From Halobacillus massiliensis (GTDB lineage Bacteria > Bacillota > Bacilli > Bacillales > Halobacillaceae): a stretch of DNA of 64,000 nt. Within the stretch, counting starts at the first letter, position 1. Each line of letters opens with the position of its first letter. Positions 28,003-36,430 of this stretch are shown here, in pieces. The stretch is from NCBI RefSeq assembly GCF_900166625.1, contig NZ_LT800499.1:2446143-2510142 (forward strand), given 5' to 3'. A model generated the notes under the pieces. The model ran no database searches and was not told the origin of the DNA. It saw only the letters and a program-made list of their open reading frames with translations. Made by a program: the position numbers and the translations under genes.

Positions 28003-29184
28003 GTGATTTCACTGGCTTTATTCAAAACCATTATATTAACAGTTATTACTTTATTTATAACCTTTTCCCTTATTCAAATGCCTGATGTTGCTCTACAAGC
28101 CAGTAAACAGGGGCTTGAATTATGGTGGACGATCGTATTCCCTTCTCTACTGCCATTCTTTATCATTGCAGAGATCTTATTTGGTTTCGGGATCGTTCAC
28201 GGAGTCGGATTGCTCTCTGAGCGGCTGATGCGTCCCTTATTTAATGTGCCCGGTTCCGGAGGCTTTGTTTGGATCATGGGAATGGCAAGTGGCTATCCAG
28301 CAGGGGCAAAGTGGACACGTGAACTCCGTCTTTCTGGACAAGTTTCCCGTATTGAAGCGGAAAGACTTGTCGCCTTTACAAACGCTTCCAGCCCATTATT
28401 TATTTTAAGTGCAGTAGCTGTAGGTTTCTTCGGTGACCCATCCTTAGGCTTTTTGTTCGCTGCAGGGCATTACGGTGGAAGTGTACTTGTCGGAATAGCG
28501 ATGAGATTCTATGGCTACAAAGATACCCGCACAAGGTCACTCACCCGTTCGTTCTCAATTAAGCAGGCTGCTTTAGAGATACATAAAGCCCGCATGAAAG
28601 ATGGACGGCCATTTGGCCACCTATTAGGTGAAGCAGTAACCAAATCCGTACAAACACTGCTCTTAATCGGTGGATTTATTATGCTTTTTTCTGTATTAAC
28701 ACAGTTGATTAAAGCAGGGATTCTTTTCGACGCCTTATCTTACCTCTTGACTATTTTTAAGGTCAATGAGGATCTCCATATGGCAGTCATTTCAGGGATT
28801 TTCGAGTTGACAACAGGAATTGGAGCCGTCACTTCCACTACTGCTCCATTGCTTACCCAAATTTTACTGGTTAGCTTTATGTTAGGTTTTCACGGCCTGT
28901 CGATTCAAGCTCAAATTGCTAGTATCTTGTCTGATACAGATATCCGGTTCATGCCATACTTCTTTGCACGGTTGTTTCATGGTGTTGCTGCATGCGTGTT
29001 AGTGACGATCTTTTATTATACAACCGATGCAGCAGCCAGACACTCACTGGCTGTTTCCAATCAGCCTGAATTTTATAAACAGTCTTACATGGAATTCATG
29101 ATGAATTTTGGACCCGTTGTTACTATCACGAGCCTGTTTGCTGCATTTTTATTTTTATGGCAGAAAAGAAAGCAGTCCATTTAA
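28003..29184 (+). CDS. ylbJ: Sporulation integral membrane protein YlbJ
   Basis: 393-aa polytopic protein with two Gate/nucleoside-recognition-like halves; landmarks include WWTIVFPSLLPFFIIAEIL, GMASGYPAGAKW and FELTTGIGAV. In B. subtilis YlbJ is sigma-E-dependent and needed for spore heat resistance. The GTG at 28003 sits inside the Shine-Dalgarno AAAGGGGTGA, so initiation may really be at the CTG at 28012. Divergent from ylbK-ylbL. Confidence 0.92.
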   Translation: MISLALFKTIILTVITLFITFSLIQMPDVALQASKQGLELWWTIVFPSLLPFFIIAEILFGFGIVHGVGLLSERLMRPLFNVPGSGGFVWIMGMASGYPAGAKWTRELRLSGQVSRIEAERLVAFTNASSPLFILSAVAVGFFGDPSLGFLFAAGHYGGSVLVGIAMRFYGYKDTRTRSLTRSFSIKQAALEIHKARMKDGRPFGHLLGEAVTKSVQTLLLIGGFIMLFSVLTQLIKAGILFDALSYLLTIFKVNEDLHMAVISGIFELTTGIGAVTSTTAPLLTQILLVSFMLGFHGLSIQAQIASILSDTDIRFMPYFFARLFHGVAACVLVTIFYYTTDAAARHSLAVSNQPEFYKQSYMEFMMNFGPVVTITSLFAAFLFLWQKRKQSI

Positions 29185-29227
29185 CAACATTGATGTTATC
29201 TGAGTGTTAGAGGACTGTTCCGTTTAT

Positions 29228-29306
29228 GGATGAAAATCGCTCGCCTATCAGCGGTGAGCCGGTGAGCTAGCTCGTTGCACTCGCGGATTTCAGCATAGCT
29301 CTGTCA
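29228..29306 (+). repeat. Partial copy of the dispersed structured repeat
   Basis: Contains GGTGAGCTAGCTCGTTGCAC and TCGCGGATTTCAG, the core of the element seen at 60896-61015 in reverse. The 3' outer arm is lost. It lies between the ylbJ stop and the shared terminator. Confidence 0.75.
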
Positions 29307-29344
29307 TAATGAACCTTATCATTAAATATGTTATCTAAATGCTG

Positions 29345-29378
29345 AAAGCAGCCTTATTAAATAAGGCTGCTTTCTTTA
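29345..29378. terminator. Bidirectional terminator between ylbJ and coaD
   Basis: AAAGCAGCCTTAT and ATAAGGCTGCTTT form a 13-bp stem with a 3-nt loop; CTTT follows on the + strand. Convergent genes flank it. Confidence 0.82.
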
Positions 29379-29392
29379 AATGATAGATAATA

Positions 29393-30438
<1,046 letters not shown>

Positions 30439-30512
30439 AAGGGCTTCCCCCTCTCTTTTATTCACAATAATCCTACCATAAATCAATCTTAGGGGAAACT
30501 TTTCATTTTATT

Positions 30513-30541
30513 GTATAAAATTTTTCTTCCTGGTCATAATG
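30513..30541 (+). promoter_or_regulatory. Sigma-F/sigma-G promoter of csfG
   Basis: GTATA at 30513-30517, 14 bp, then GGTCATAATG at 30532-30541. The -10 fits the sigma-F consensus GGnnAnAnTR at every fixed position and contains CATAAT as in sigma-G boxes; GTATA fits both -35 consensuses. The distance to CAT is 17 bp, as expected for forespore promoters. Confidence 0.75.
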
Positions 30542-30548
30542 TAGTATA

Positions 30549-30691
30549 GAAGCAGGACATTTGCTTCTGGAAACGGTGAAGACTTATCTCCCCATAAGTT
30601 CTTCGACCGGTTTCTCCTCTCCCTTTACTTTTTGCTTATCGTCATTAAGCAGGAAGAAGGGCTGTCCCTCGTAGGACAGCCCTATTTTTTT
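30549..30691 (+). ncRNA. csfG: Sporulation small RNA CsfG
   Basis: No reading frame, but a complete small transcription unit of about 140 nt: forespore promoter, a long near-perfect hairpin (GAAGACTTAT with ATAAGTTCTTC, extended by GAAAC-GGT with ACCGGTTTC; loop CTCCCC, about 30570-30614), a pyrimidine-rich single-stranded stretch (30611-30642), then a terminator stem AGGGCTGTCC/GGACAGCCCT and T7. This matches the layout and the ylbG-ylbH(rsmD) location of CsfG, a forespore-specific RNA conserved in endospore formers. Its function is not known. Confidence 0.78.
30657..30691 (+). terminator. Terminator of csfG
   Basis: Perfect 10-bp stem AGGGCTGTCC (30658-30667) / GGACAGCCCT (30674-30683) followed by ATTTTTTT on the + strand. 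Confidence 0.9.
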
Positions 30692-30808
30692 GCGTTTTGT
30701 TTACCATAATATTGTTATGTTTAATTTAACTTTTTCCCTATACTTTGTTCACAATTTGTTTCATCAGTGCTAAAGTGAAAAAAGACAATTAAAATGGAGG
30801 CACATGCT

Positions 30809-31198
30809 ATGAGACAGAAATTCATTGAACTTGGAGAGGGATATACAGATATTTATGAATTAGTCGAGATTGGAACTCAGATGAAGGATAGAATTGAACA
30901 TGCCCTTGCTTTTTATAGTGAAAAAAATGGACTTCCTGCGGCATCTCTCGCTTTTATAATGAAGCCGACAACAGAACAAAAATTCCAGCCCATTTATATA
31001 TGCCGTGAAGGTATCCCTAATCCTCATGAGAAGCCGAATAAGCGATTCGAAATGTTCAAGACAACTGCTGAGGAAGCTGGAAAATTTGTAGTGGAGTTCA
31101 CAGTGAAACCGTCCACACTATTTCCTGAAACTGAATTATATTACAATTACCTCATTGGTATTTTAAGGACAAATAAAATATTAAAACCATTAAGGTAA
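30809..31198 (+). CDS. Conserved Bacillaceae protein (DUF7147-like), function unknown
   Basis: 129-aa soluble protein, MRQKFIELGEGYTDIYELVE at the start, FQPIYICREGIPNPHEKPNKR in the middle, and a C-terminus LYYNYLIGILRTNKIL. I recognise it as a widespread Bacillaceae family without known function; the DUF7147 label is from memory. The ATG at 30809 has GGAGG 8 nt upstream, better than the ATG at 30794, which precedes that site. It sits between csfG and ylbG, apparently monocistronic with its own terminator. Confidence 0.8.
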   Translation: MRQKFIELGEGYTDIYELVEIGTQMKDRIEHALAFYSEKNGLPAASLAFIMKPTTEQKFQPIYICREGIPNPHEKPNKRFEMFKTTAEEAGKFVVEFTVKPSTLFPETELYYNYLIGILRTNKILKPLR

Positions 31199-31224
31199 AA
31201 GGAGCCTTTTTAGGCTCCTTTTAC
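31197..31224 (+). terminator. Terminator after the DUF7147-like gene
   Basis: AAAAGGAGCC and GGCTCCTTTT form a 10-bp stem with a T/A loop directly after the stop codon. Confidence 0.88.
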
Positions 31225-31312
31225 GATTTGTTAAGGAAGCTTTCATGAGGTTACTTACTTCTCAGCTTAAAAAATAAAAAGCTTTTTATTCCTTTTTCAA
31301 GCATAGTGAAAA

Positions 31313-31425
31313 GCCGCTGGAAAATAGTTCGTTTTTAAGAGGAGAGCCGGTGAGTAGCTCGCTCCACTCGCGGATCTCACCTTGGCTCTATCTCCAAGCA
31401 GGAGTCTCACCATTTCCCAGCCTTT
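31313..31425 (+). repeat. Copy of the dispersed structured repeat
   Basis: Reads GCCGGTGAGTAGCTCGCTCC, CTCGCGGATCTCACCTTGG and GGAGTCTCACCATTTCCC, in the same order as the inverted copy at 60896-61015. The outer stem is partly kept (GCTGG near 31316 against CCAGC near 31418). It lies between a + strand terminator and the ylbG terminator. Confidence 0.85.
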
Positions 31426-31462
31426 TACCATTGATTGTATAAGCGGAACGCTTTTTACATAT

Positions 31463-31492
31463 AAAAAAGAGCCCTCTAAAAAGGCTCCTTTT
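31463..31492 (-). terminator. Terminator of ylbG
   Basis: On the - strand AAAGGAGCC and GGGCTCTTTTTTAT form a GAGCC/GGCTC stem with a T6 tail, overlapping the ylbG stop. The stem is nearly the same sequence as the terminator at 31197-31224. Confidence 0.78.
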
Positions 31493-31766
31493 AAATTCCC
31501 ATTTTATAATCGTACTGCTTTGCTTTATCAGGTTTAGCGTTTTCGTATTCTGTCCGGATCTCCGGTTTGTGTGAAGGGACGACACGAGAAACAAAAGGCA
31601 GGCGTTCAAGTTTATCCATCTTAAACTCGATATCTTCCTGATCTACATACAACAAGGCATACTTTTGCTTTTTAGAAGCATGAATTAAATGGCCATGCTT
31701 TTTAATCTGTCGTATATTTTTCATATGCTGAAAATACACGACAAGACCTTGACGTTTAGTTCTCAT
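31491..31766 (-). CDS. ylbG: DUF2129 family protein YlbG
   Basis: 91 aa: MRTKRQGLVVYFQHMKNIRQ, then YALLYVDQEDIEFKMDKLERLPFVSRVVPSHKP, ending in the conserved KAKQYDYKMGI. Small cytoplasmic protein of the UPF0298 family, function unknown. The ATG at 31766 has AGTAGGGA 8 nt upstream; the ATG at 31772 overlaps that site. Downstream of ylbF as in B. subtilis. Confidence 0.9.
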   Translation of the reverse strand: MRTKRQGLVVYFQHMKNIRQIKKHGHLIHASKKQKYALLYVDQEDIEFKMDKLERLPFVSRVVPSHKPEIRTEYENAKPDKAKQYDYKMGI

Positions 31767-31873
31767 CAGCATTCCCTACTTTTTCTAGATATTTATCGAT
31801 ATTCTATCAGAATGATGACTAAACAGCAAATATTTTCAAAGGGGCCATCAACGGCTAAAAAGACTTTTTTAAT

Positions 31874-31917
31874 AAAGAATCCCTCTTTTTAATTTGATAA
31901 AAAAAGAGAGATTCTAT
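31874..31917 (-). terminator. Terminator of ylbF
   Basis: AGAATC, one mismatch, CTCTTTTT pairs with AAAAAGAG, mismatch, GATTCT. T-rich tails occur on both strands; it starts a few bases after the ylbF stop. Confidence 0.75.
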
Positions 31918-31921
31918 TTTT

Positions 31922-32356
31922 TTAAGAAGCGCAGCCGCAGCCTCCTCCGCTTCCACAACCGCAGCCTGAATCAAATACCATTCCATTACGAGGCACTTTA
32001 ATCTGCTCGCTGACACTAAAAGCAACACTCTGGCTGATCTCATCCAGTAGGCGTTGTACTTCTCGTTCCGCTTTTTTAAACTGCACTACTTTCTCATGCA
32101 TGTCCATTTCACGCTTCACACTGCGGACTTCTTTCATTATATGATTATAATCAGGATGATAACGTCCGAATCTCTGCACGTCCTCATACTGATCTTTTAT
32201 ATTTTTAAAATTACGTATCAAAGCTTGGGCGTCTTCATCGGATTCTAATTCATTTTTCATATTTCTATAATGTTCCATAACATCAGAATCCATGATCATC
32301 CGGCCGACACTTTCTGACTGATCCAGTAATTCAACAATTTCCATTGTTGCAAGCAT
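31922..32356 (-). CDS. ylbF: YlbF (RicF), Y-complex subunit with Fe-S cysteine tail
   Basis: 144-aa helical protein of the YlbF/YmcA family. In B. subtilis RicA, RicF and RicT form the Y-complex, which carries [4Fe-4S] clusters, modulates RNase Y processing and is needed for competence, biofilm and sporulation. The helical core includes IKDQYEDVQRFGRYHPDYN (about 52-70). The C-terminus SGCGCGSGGGCGC provides four cysteines (two CGC pairs), the cluster-ligand region. GGAGGTG lies upstream of the ATG. Confidence 0.93.
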   Translation of the reverse strand: MLATMEIVELLDQSESVGRMIMDSDVMEHYRNMKNELESDEDAQALIRNFKNIKDQYEDVQRFGRYHPDYNHIMKEVRSVKREMDMHEKVVQFKKAEREVQRLLDEISQSVAFSVSEQIKVPRNGMVFDSGCGCGSGGGCGCAS

Positions 32357-32381
32357 GGCACTTTCACCTCCACCATCATCA

Positions 32382-32438
32382 TACCAAATGAAAGGACAGA
32401 ATGAAAATCACTTCTTCATTCTGTCCTTTCATTTGGTA
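32382..32438. repeat. 24-bp perfect inverted repeat between ylbD and ylbF
   Basis: The arms 32382-32405 and 32415-32438 are exact complements over 24 bp, spaced by only nine bases (AATCACTTC). It starts 4 bp beyond the ylbD stop region and ends about 25 bp before the ylbF start. No T-tract follows on the - strand (GGTATGATG), so it is unlike the other terminators here. In RNA it would form a very stable hairpin, a likely termination, processing or stabilising structure. Confidence 0.75.
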
Positions 32439-32442
32439 AAAG

Positions 32443-32850
32443 CTAGTAATAAGGATACTCCATCGGACGCCTTCTATCATGTGGGTTTTGGTTTGGTTTT
32501 TGACCTTGCCTTTGAGTCTGCATATTTGAAATTAACTGTTGAATTTGATCAATGGCTCCGTTTAGCTCATCGATATGTTTTGAAACATCTTCCCATTTAA
32601 TTTCTTTCATTAAATCCCCGAACTGTCTCATCCACTCTTTCTTAGAGAGAGAAGATTCTTCTGATTTTTCATTGCTTGCGCTTTCTGCAATATTCTCCCA
32701 AAACGGATCTTCTTCCCCAAGAATCATCCACTTTTCATAATAATTCTGCATCAGGGTATGGTCTTTCCTTAGCTGATCTTTTACTTCCGGATGCCGATCT
32801 ACGAACCTTTTGAACTTTTGAACATTTGGATGTAACACATGCTCGCTCAT
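32443..32850 (-). CDS. ylbD: YlbD family spore coat protein
   Basis: 135 aa: conserved HPNVQKFKRFVDRHPEVKDQ at the N-terminus and YEKWMILGEEDPFW near 40, then a helical region and a Gln/Asn/Arg-rich end (RQGQKPNQNPHDRRRP). By family (YlbD) a mother-cell coat protein. The ATG at 32850 has GAGGTG upstream. ylbE, normally between ylbD and ylbF, is missing. Confidence 0.85.
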   Translation of the reverse strand: MSEHVLHPNVQKFKRFVDRHPEVKDQLRKDHTLMQNYYEKWMILGEEDPFWENIAESASNEKSEESSLSKKEWMRQFGDLMKEIKWEDVSKHIDELNGAIDQIQQLISNMQTQRQGQKPNQNPHDRRRPMEYPYY

Positions 32851-32918
32851 CACTGACACCTCACTATGAATTCTACCCTATAGCCTATGCATCGTTAGTT
32901 GCATTGTTCATATGTAAA

Positions 32919-32951
32919 GCAGGTGCTCTTTTTTAAAAGAGCACCTTGAAA
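32919..32951. terminator. Terminator of ylbB
   Basis: AGGTGCTCTTTT (32921-32932) and AAAAGAGCACCT (32935-32946) form a 12-bp perfect stem with a 2-base centre; located 9 bp after the ylbB stop. Confidence 0.78.
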
Positions 32952-32954
32952 AAA

Positions 32955-33383
32955 TTAGTGAAGCTCGGGGCGTTCTGAGATCTCGTGAAGAGCCACTCCA
33001 GCCGATTGGTCTGACTTCTCATCAAGAGAAAGGTCGCCAAGAGAAATAATTCCGGCAAGCTTTCCATTTTCAATAACCGGCAGACGGCGGATTTGATGCT
33101 GAGCCATAATTTGACTAGCCTCTTCTAAAGTAGTATCTGGAGTTACCTCATACACGTGATCACTCATGACCTGTTGAACAGTGGTAGAATCCGGACTGCT
33201 GTTTGCATAGCCTCTGATAACTAAATCTCGGTCAGTTACCATTCCCTGCAGCTGGCCATTCTCATCGCAAATAGGAATCGCTCCTACATTTTGCTGCTTC
33301 ATTAAAGATGCTGCTTCGTATAAAGTGCTGCTTGTCTGGCATACAGAAACATCCGTTGTCATTACGTCTCTTACTGTTTTCAT
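32955..33383 (-). CDS. ylbB: CBS-domain pair protein YlbB
   Basis: 142 aa consisting of two CBS domains (KTVRDVMTTDVSVCQ at the start; VQQVMSDHVYEVTPDTTLEEAS in the second; closing IRRLPVIENGKLAGIISLGDLS). Such stand-alone pairs sense adenosine nucleotides; target unknown. AGGAGG lies 7 nt before the ATG at 33383. Context (between ylbA and ylbD) points to ylbB rather than the similar YhcV. Confidence 0.85.
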   Translation of the reverse strand: MKTVRDVMTTDVSVCQTSSTLYEAASLMKQQNVGAIPICDENGQLQGMVTDRDLVIRGYANSSPDSTTVQQVMSDHVYEVTPDTTLEEASQIMAQHQIRRLPVIENGKLAGIISLGDLSLDEKSDQSAGVALHEISERPELH

Positions 33384-33576
33384 TTTGTATCCTCCTAATA
33401 GTTCAAAGATCAATTGTTAGTGTCCCCTGATTCTTAAATTTAAACCATGCAACGAGTTATTATTTATAGTATAATGAAGTCACGATTGAGAGCTTTTGAA
33501 AAAAGTTTCAATCCTAAATTGAACGTGTACTTACTGTAATTTTAGGGAGTTACATAATTTTTGTGAGGTGGAACAA

Positions 33577-33942
33577 ATGAAACTAGAAGGCACTGGAATT
33601 GAAAAAGTACTTGTTGATCTTAAACCGCTTACTCATATTATGGAAAGTAACGGTTTCATCCTTGGAGGTTCCTGGGACTATGAACGGGTTACTTATGATT
33701 ACAAGATTGATTCACCCGAAAAAAACATTACGTATTACATTCGAATTCAAGGGTATGCCCTTGAAGGAGATGTTGACAAAGGCAACGCAGTTATTCAGCT
33801 TATGACTCCTTTATTAGGAAAGCATTACTACCCGCATGGAGTAGAATATGGAGAACAGGAAGACTTTAACTCAGGCTTAATTGAACGAGCGACAAATGCA
33901 GTCAAGAAAGTTACTGAATCTGTTGCTCAGCATCAGAAGTCC
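33577..33942 (+). CDS. ylbA: YugN-like family protein YlbA
   Basis: 121 aa, starting MKLEGTGIEKVLVDLKPL, with GSWDYERVTYDYKID and YYIRIQGYALEGDVDKGNAVIQL in the middle. Matches the YugN-like family to which B. subtilis YlbA belongs; function unknown. GAGGTGG lies 6 nt ahead of the ATG at 33577. A TATAAT occurs at about 33469. The stop codon ends at 33945. Confidence 0.8.
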
Positions 33943-33956
33943 TAAGTAAACGGCTA

Positions 33957-33997
33957 CAAGAAGTCGCACACCAGGTGGTGGAGCGGCTTCTTTTTAA
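33957..33997 (+). terminator. Terminator of ylbA
   Basis: AAGAAGTCGC pairs with GCGGCTTCTT (one wobble), followed by TTTT on the + strand. Confidence 0.75.
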
Positions 33998-34039
33998 CAC
34001 AGCCGCAGTCTTCGTAAAATGAAGGAGGAGCATGAAGAA

Positions 34040-35098
34040 TTGTTAAAGTTTTTGAGCAAACGCCAGTGGACTATCCTGCTTATTGGTATTATTTTAATTG
34101 TGGCAGGTTATTTCATTTTACCGGTTTCCGTTCCCTTAGTCGTGGCCTTAGTTACCGCGCTATTTCTCAACCCGGCCATACGCTGGATTCAATTTAGGTT
34201 CCGTCTCAACAGAAAAATGGCGGTTATTATTGTATTTTTACTGTTTCTCCTTATGTTAGGAATTCTCGGAGCATATGCGGTGACCCGGGCAGTAACTCTG
34301 CTTGTAGAACTTGCAGATAATGCCCCTATGTATATTAACCAAATTAACAACGTAATGGTTAACTGGCAGAATAGTATGAACTCTTTTACTCAGAATATGC
34401 CAAGAGAATTCGTAGACAGAGTTACATACGAATTGCAAAATACCCTGGACACGACGACACAGACGCTCTCTGAGAGGTTGCAGCTAAGCAATATAGCAGC
34501 ATTTGCTGCAAAGATCCCTGAGTACTTAGTTAGCTTACTCGTATATCTGATTGCCTTGTTTCTATTTATGCTTGAGATGCCCAGACTTAAAGAAAAAATG
34601 CACAGAAATTTTACAGAATCGACTTCTGAAAAAGTTAAATTTATGAACAGCCGCTTATCTTATGTCGTTTTTGGCTTTTTAAAAGCCCAGTTTTTAGTGA
34701 GCATTCTCATTTTTATCGTATCACTTGTGGGGCTGTTCTGGATTGCACCTGAAGTTGCGATTGTGATGTCTCTTATTATATGGGCAATTGATTTTATACC
34801 GATCATCGGTTCGATTATTATCCTTGGTCCATGGGCTGTTTACGCCCTTATTACCGGAGAAGTGACTATGGGAATTCAGCTCTCTGTTCTGGCCATCGTC
34901 CTGCTTGCGATCCGTCGTACTGTAGAACCGAAGGTGATGGGGAGACATATAGGGCTTTCTCCATTGGCCACTCTTATTGCCATGTATATTGGTCTTCAGC
35001 TTATAGGCTTAATGGGCTTTATACTTGGTCCGCTCCTGGTGATTGCCTTTAACTCAGCAAAAGAGGCGGGAATTATTCGCTGGAACTATAAATTATAG
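34040..35098 (+). CDS. AI-2E/YtvI-type integral membrane protein
   Basis: About 352 aa with roughly eight membrane segments. It begins LKFLSKRQWTILLIGIILIV, has the long periplasm-facing segment around 100-150 and the conserved C-terminal EPKVMGRHIGLSPLATLIAMYIGLQL of the AI-2E exporter-like family, and is most like the sporulation protein YtvI. Actual transport substrate unknown. The in-frame ATG at 34019 overlaps the Shine-Dalgarno AAGGAGG (34022-34028); the TTG at 34040 is better spaced. B. subtilis has no such gene beside ylbA. Confidence 0.85.
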   Translation: MLKFLSKRQWTILLIGIILIVAGYFILPVSVPLVVALVTALFLNPAIRWIQFRFRLNRKMAVIIVFLLFLLMLGILGAYAVTRAVTLLVELADNAPMYINQINNVMVNWQNSMNSFTQNMPREFVDRVTYELQNTLDTTTQTLSERLQLSNIAAFAAKIPEYLVSLLVYLIALFLFMLEMPRLKEKMHRNFTESTSEKVKFMNSRLSYVVFGFLKAQFLVSILIFIVSLVGLFWIAPEVAIVMSLIIWAIDFIPIIGSIIILGPWAVYALITGEVTMGIQLSVLAIVLLAIRRTVEPKVMGRHIGLSPLATLIAMYIGLQLIGLMGFILGPLLVIAFNSAKEAGIIRWNYKL

Positions 35099-35139
35099 CA
35101 TAGGTAGCAAAGACATATTCCAGAAGTGATATGCAAAGG

Positions 35140-35171
35140 AAAAACCCTCACGATAACCGTGAGGGTTTTAT
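35140..35171. terminator. Bidirectional terminator
   Basis: AAAACCCTCACG and CGTGAGGGTTTT form a 12-bp stem with a short loop between the YtvI-like gene (+) and the acetyltransferase (-), overlapping the latter's stop codon. Confidence 0.88.
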
Positions 35172-35710
35172 AATTCTTTTCTTCTTTGAGCTTCACTGCT
35201 CTTTTTTTCTTTTTTCAGCTTTTGAAAAGTAAAAATATCCTGTTCAATTTCTGTCTGATGAAAGCCGTTGTTTATAAGGACTTTTTGTGACTGAATGTTT
35301 TCTTTGTCACACTCTGCCTCTACTCCTTTTACCTCGCCATGTTGAAATGCCCAAGCACAAAGAGCTTCGACAGCTTCTGTTGCAAAACCTTTATTTCGCT
35401 GATCTGCTGTCACGTGATAACCAATTTCAATAGTACCTTCTTCGTCAGCACTTCCTTTAAAGCCAATATCCCCGACGATATGCCCGGCATCTTTTTCAAT
35501 CATAATCCATGGCCCAAAGCCTAGCTGCTCTTCATTCTCTTCCAGAGCTTCCGCATAAAAAGGCAGCATAGCTTTTAATCCATCGTGCGGCCACTTTCTG
35601 TTCCAAGGCATCTGATATTTGTAATAAAAGGCTAAGGGATTTTTCATTATCATCTGAGCCAGGTCTAAAGTTACGGGTATATATTTTATTCTTGCGGATG
35701 AAAATTCCAT
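35168..35710 (-). CDS. GNAT family acetyltransferase (RimJ/RimL type)
   Basis: 180 aa. GNAT motif: TIEIGYHVTADQRNKGFATEAVEALCAWAFQHG at about 95-125, acetyl-CoA loop QRNKGFA, then CDKENIQSQKVLINNGF. Substrate not predictable. Monocistronic, between the convergent terminator and the DUF420 gene 195 bp upstream. No clear ribosome binding site better than GAAAGGAAG ahead of the ATG at 35710. No counterpart here in B. subtilis. Confidence 0.85.
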   Translation of the reverse strand: MEFSSARIKYIPVTLDLAQMIMKNPLAFYYKYQMPWNRKWPHDGLKAMLPFYAEALEENEEQLGFGPWIMIEKDAGHIVGDIGFKGSADEEGTIEIGYHVTADQRNKGFATEAVEALCAWAFQHGEVKGVEAECDKENIQSQKVLINNGFHQTEIEQDIFTFQKLKKEKKSSEAQRRKEL

Positions 35711-35868
35711 CTGCGTACTTCCTTTCTGATATGTAAAATAATGAACACATAATGTTCTATTCCTGTTTGTTCAGATTTTTAAACGCTTAATAATAAAACG
35801 ATACGCTCTCCCTATATTTTGTGGATAAATTATTTCTATCCCCATTTTTTCTAACGATTTTAACTTAT

Positions 35869-35901
35869 AAAAAAAACTGCCGAAAAAAATCGGCAGTTTT
35901 C
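35869..35901 (-). terminator. Terminator of the cta operon end (DUF420 gene)
   Basis: AAAACTGCCGA and TCGGCAGTTTT with a T8 tail on the - strand, 5 bp after the stop. Confidence 0.9.
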
Positions 35902-35905
35902 TTAA

Positions 35906-36361
35906 TTAATGTCCAAAGATAGCCCTAAGCATGCTTGTCGTTGTTCCGCCATCGTAAATGATATAAAGCAGTAGATAAACAACTACACCGGTGACGGCAG
36001 TGCAGAACCAGATTACACTTGTGACTGGCCCAATTTTACGGTGTTTTGGTATTTTACGTTTAAAAGCCAGGTTTAAGGTCGTTATTCCAAATACAGCACC
36101 CACTGTGGCGAGAAAAATATGGAAGATTAAAAAGATCGTATAGTAGATCTTAATACTATCCGGTCCTCCAAAGCTTGTATTTCCAACTATCGCAGTCCGG
36201 CTTACATAAACTATAAAGAAAAGCAGTGCGCTTATTGCACCAGCTATCATTACTTTTCGATGTTCCTCTATTTTGTTTTTAGCAATCAGCACCCACCCGA
36301 TGGCAACAAGTATGGCACTAACCACGATAAAGATGGTGCTTACTGTAGGTAATAAAGGCAT
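35906..36361 (-). CDS. DUF420 family membrane protein (CtaM/YozB-like)
   Basis: 151 aa, four membrane segments, with the histidines of the family in KIEEHRKVMIAG, LIFHIFLATVG and KIPKHRKIGP. DUF420 proteins (YozB in B. subtilis, CtaM in Staphylococcus aureus) are needed to assemble haem-copper oxidases, so its place 69 bp after ctaG fits an oxidase assembly role. The ribosome binding site is GAGGAGAAAGATC before the ATG. Confidence 0.85.
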   Translation of the reverse strand: MPLLPTVSTIFIVVSAILVAIGWVLIAKNKIEEHRKVMIAGAISALLFFIVYVSRTAIVGNTSFGGPDSIKIYYTIFLIFHIFLATVGAVFGITTLNLAFKRKIPKHRKIGPVTSVIWFCTAVTGVVVYLLLYIIYDGGTTTSMLRAIFGH

Positions 36362-36430
36362 GATCTTTCTCCTCTTTCAAATATTCCCTGTTCAGAAAAA
36401 GGAGTCAAAAGGAAGACCCTTTGTTCAGAA

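Noticed and set aside
31388..31609. 73-codon frame overlapping ylbG
   Set aside because: Crosses the ylbG terminator and a repeat copy; ylbG in another frame is the conserved gene.
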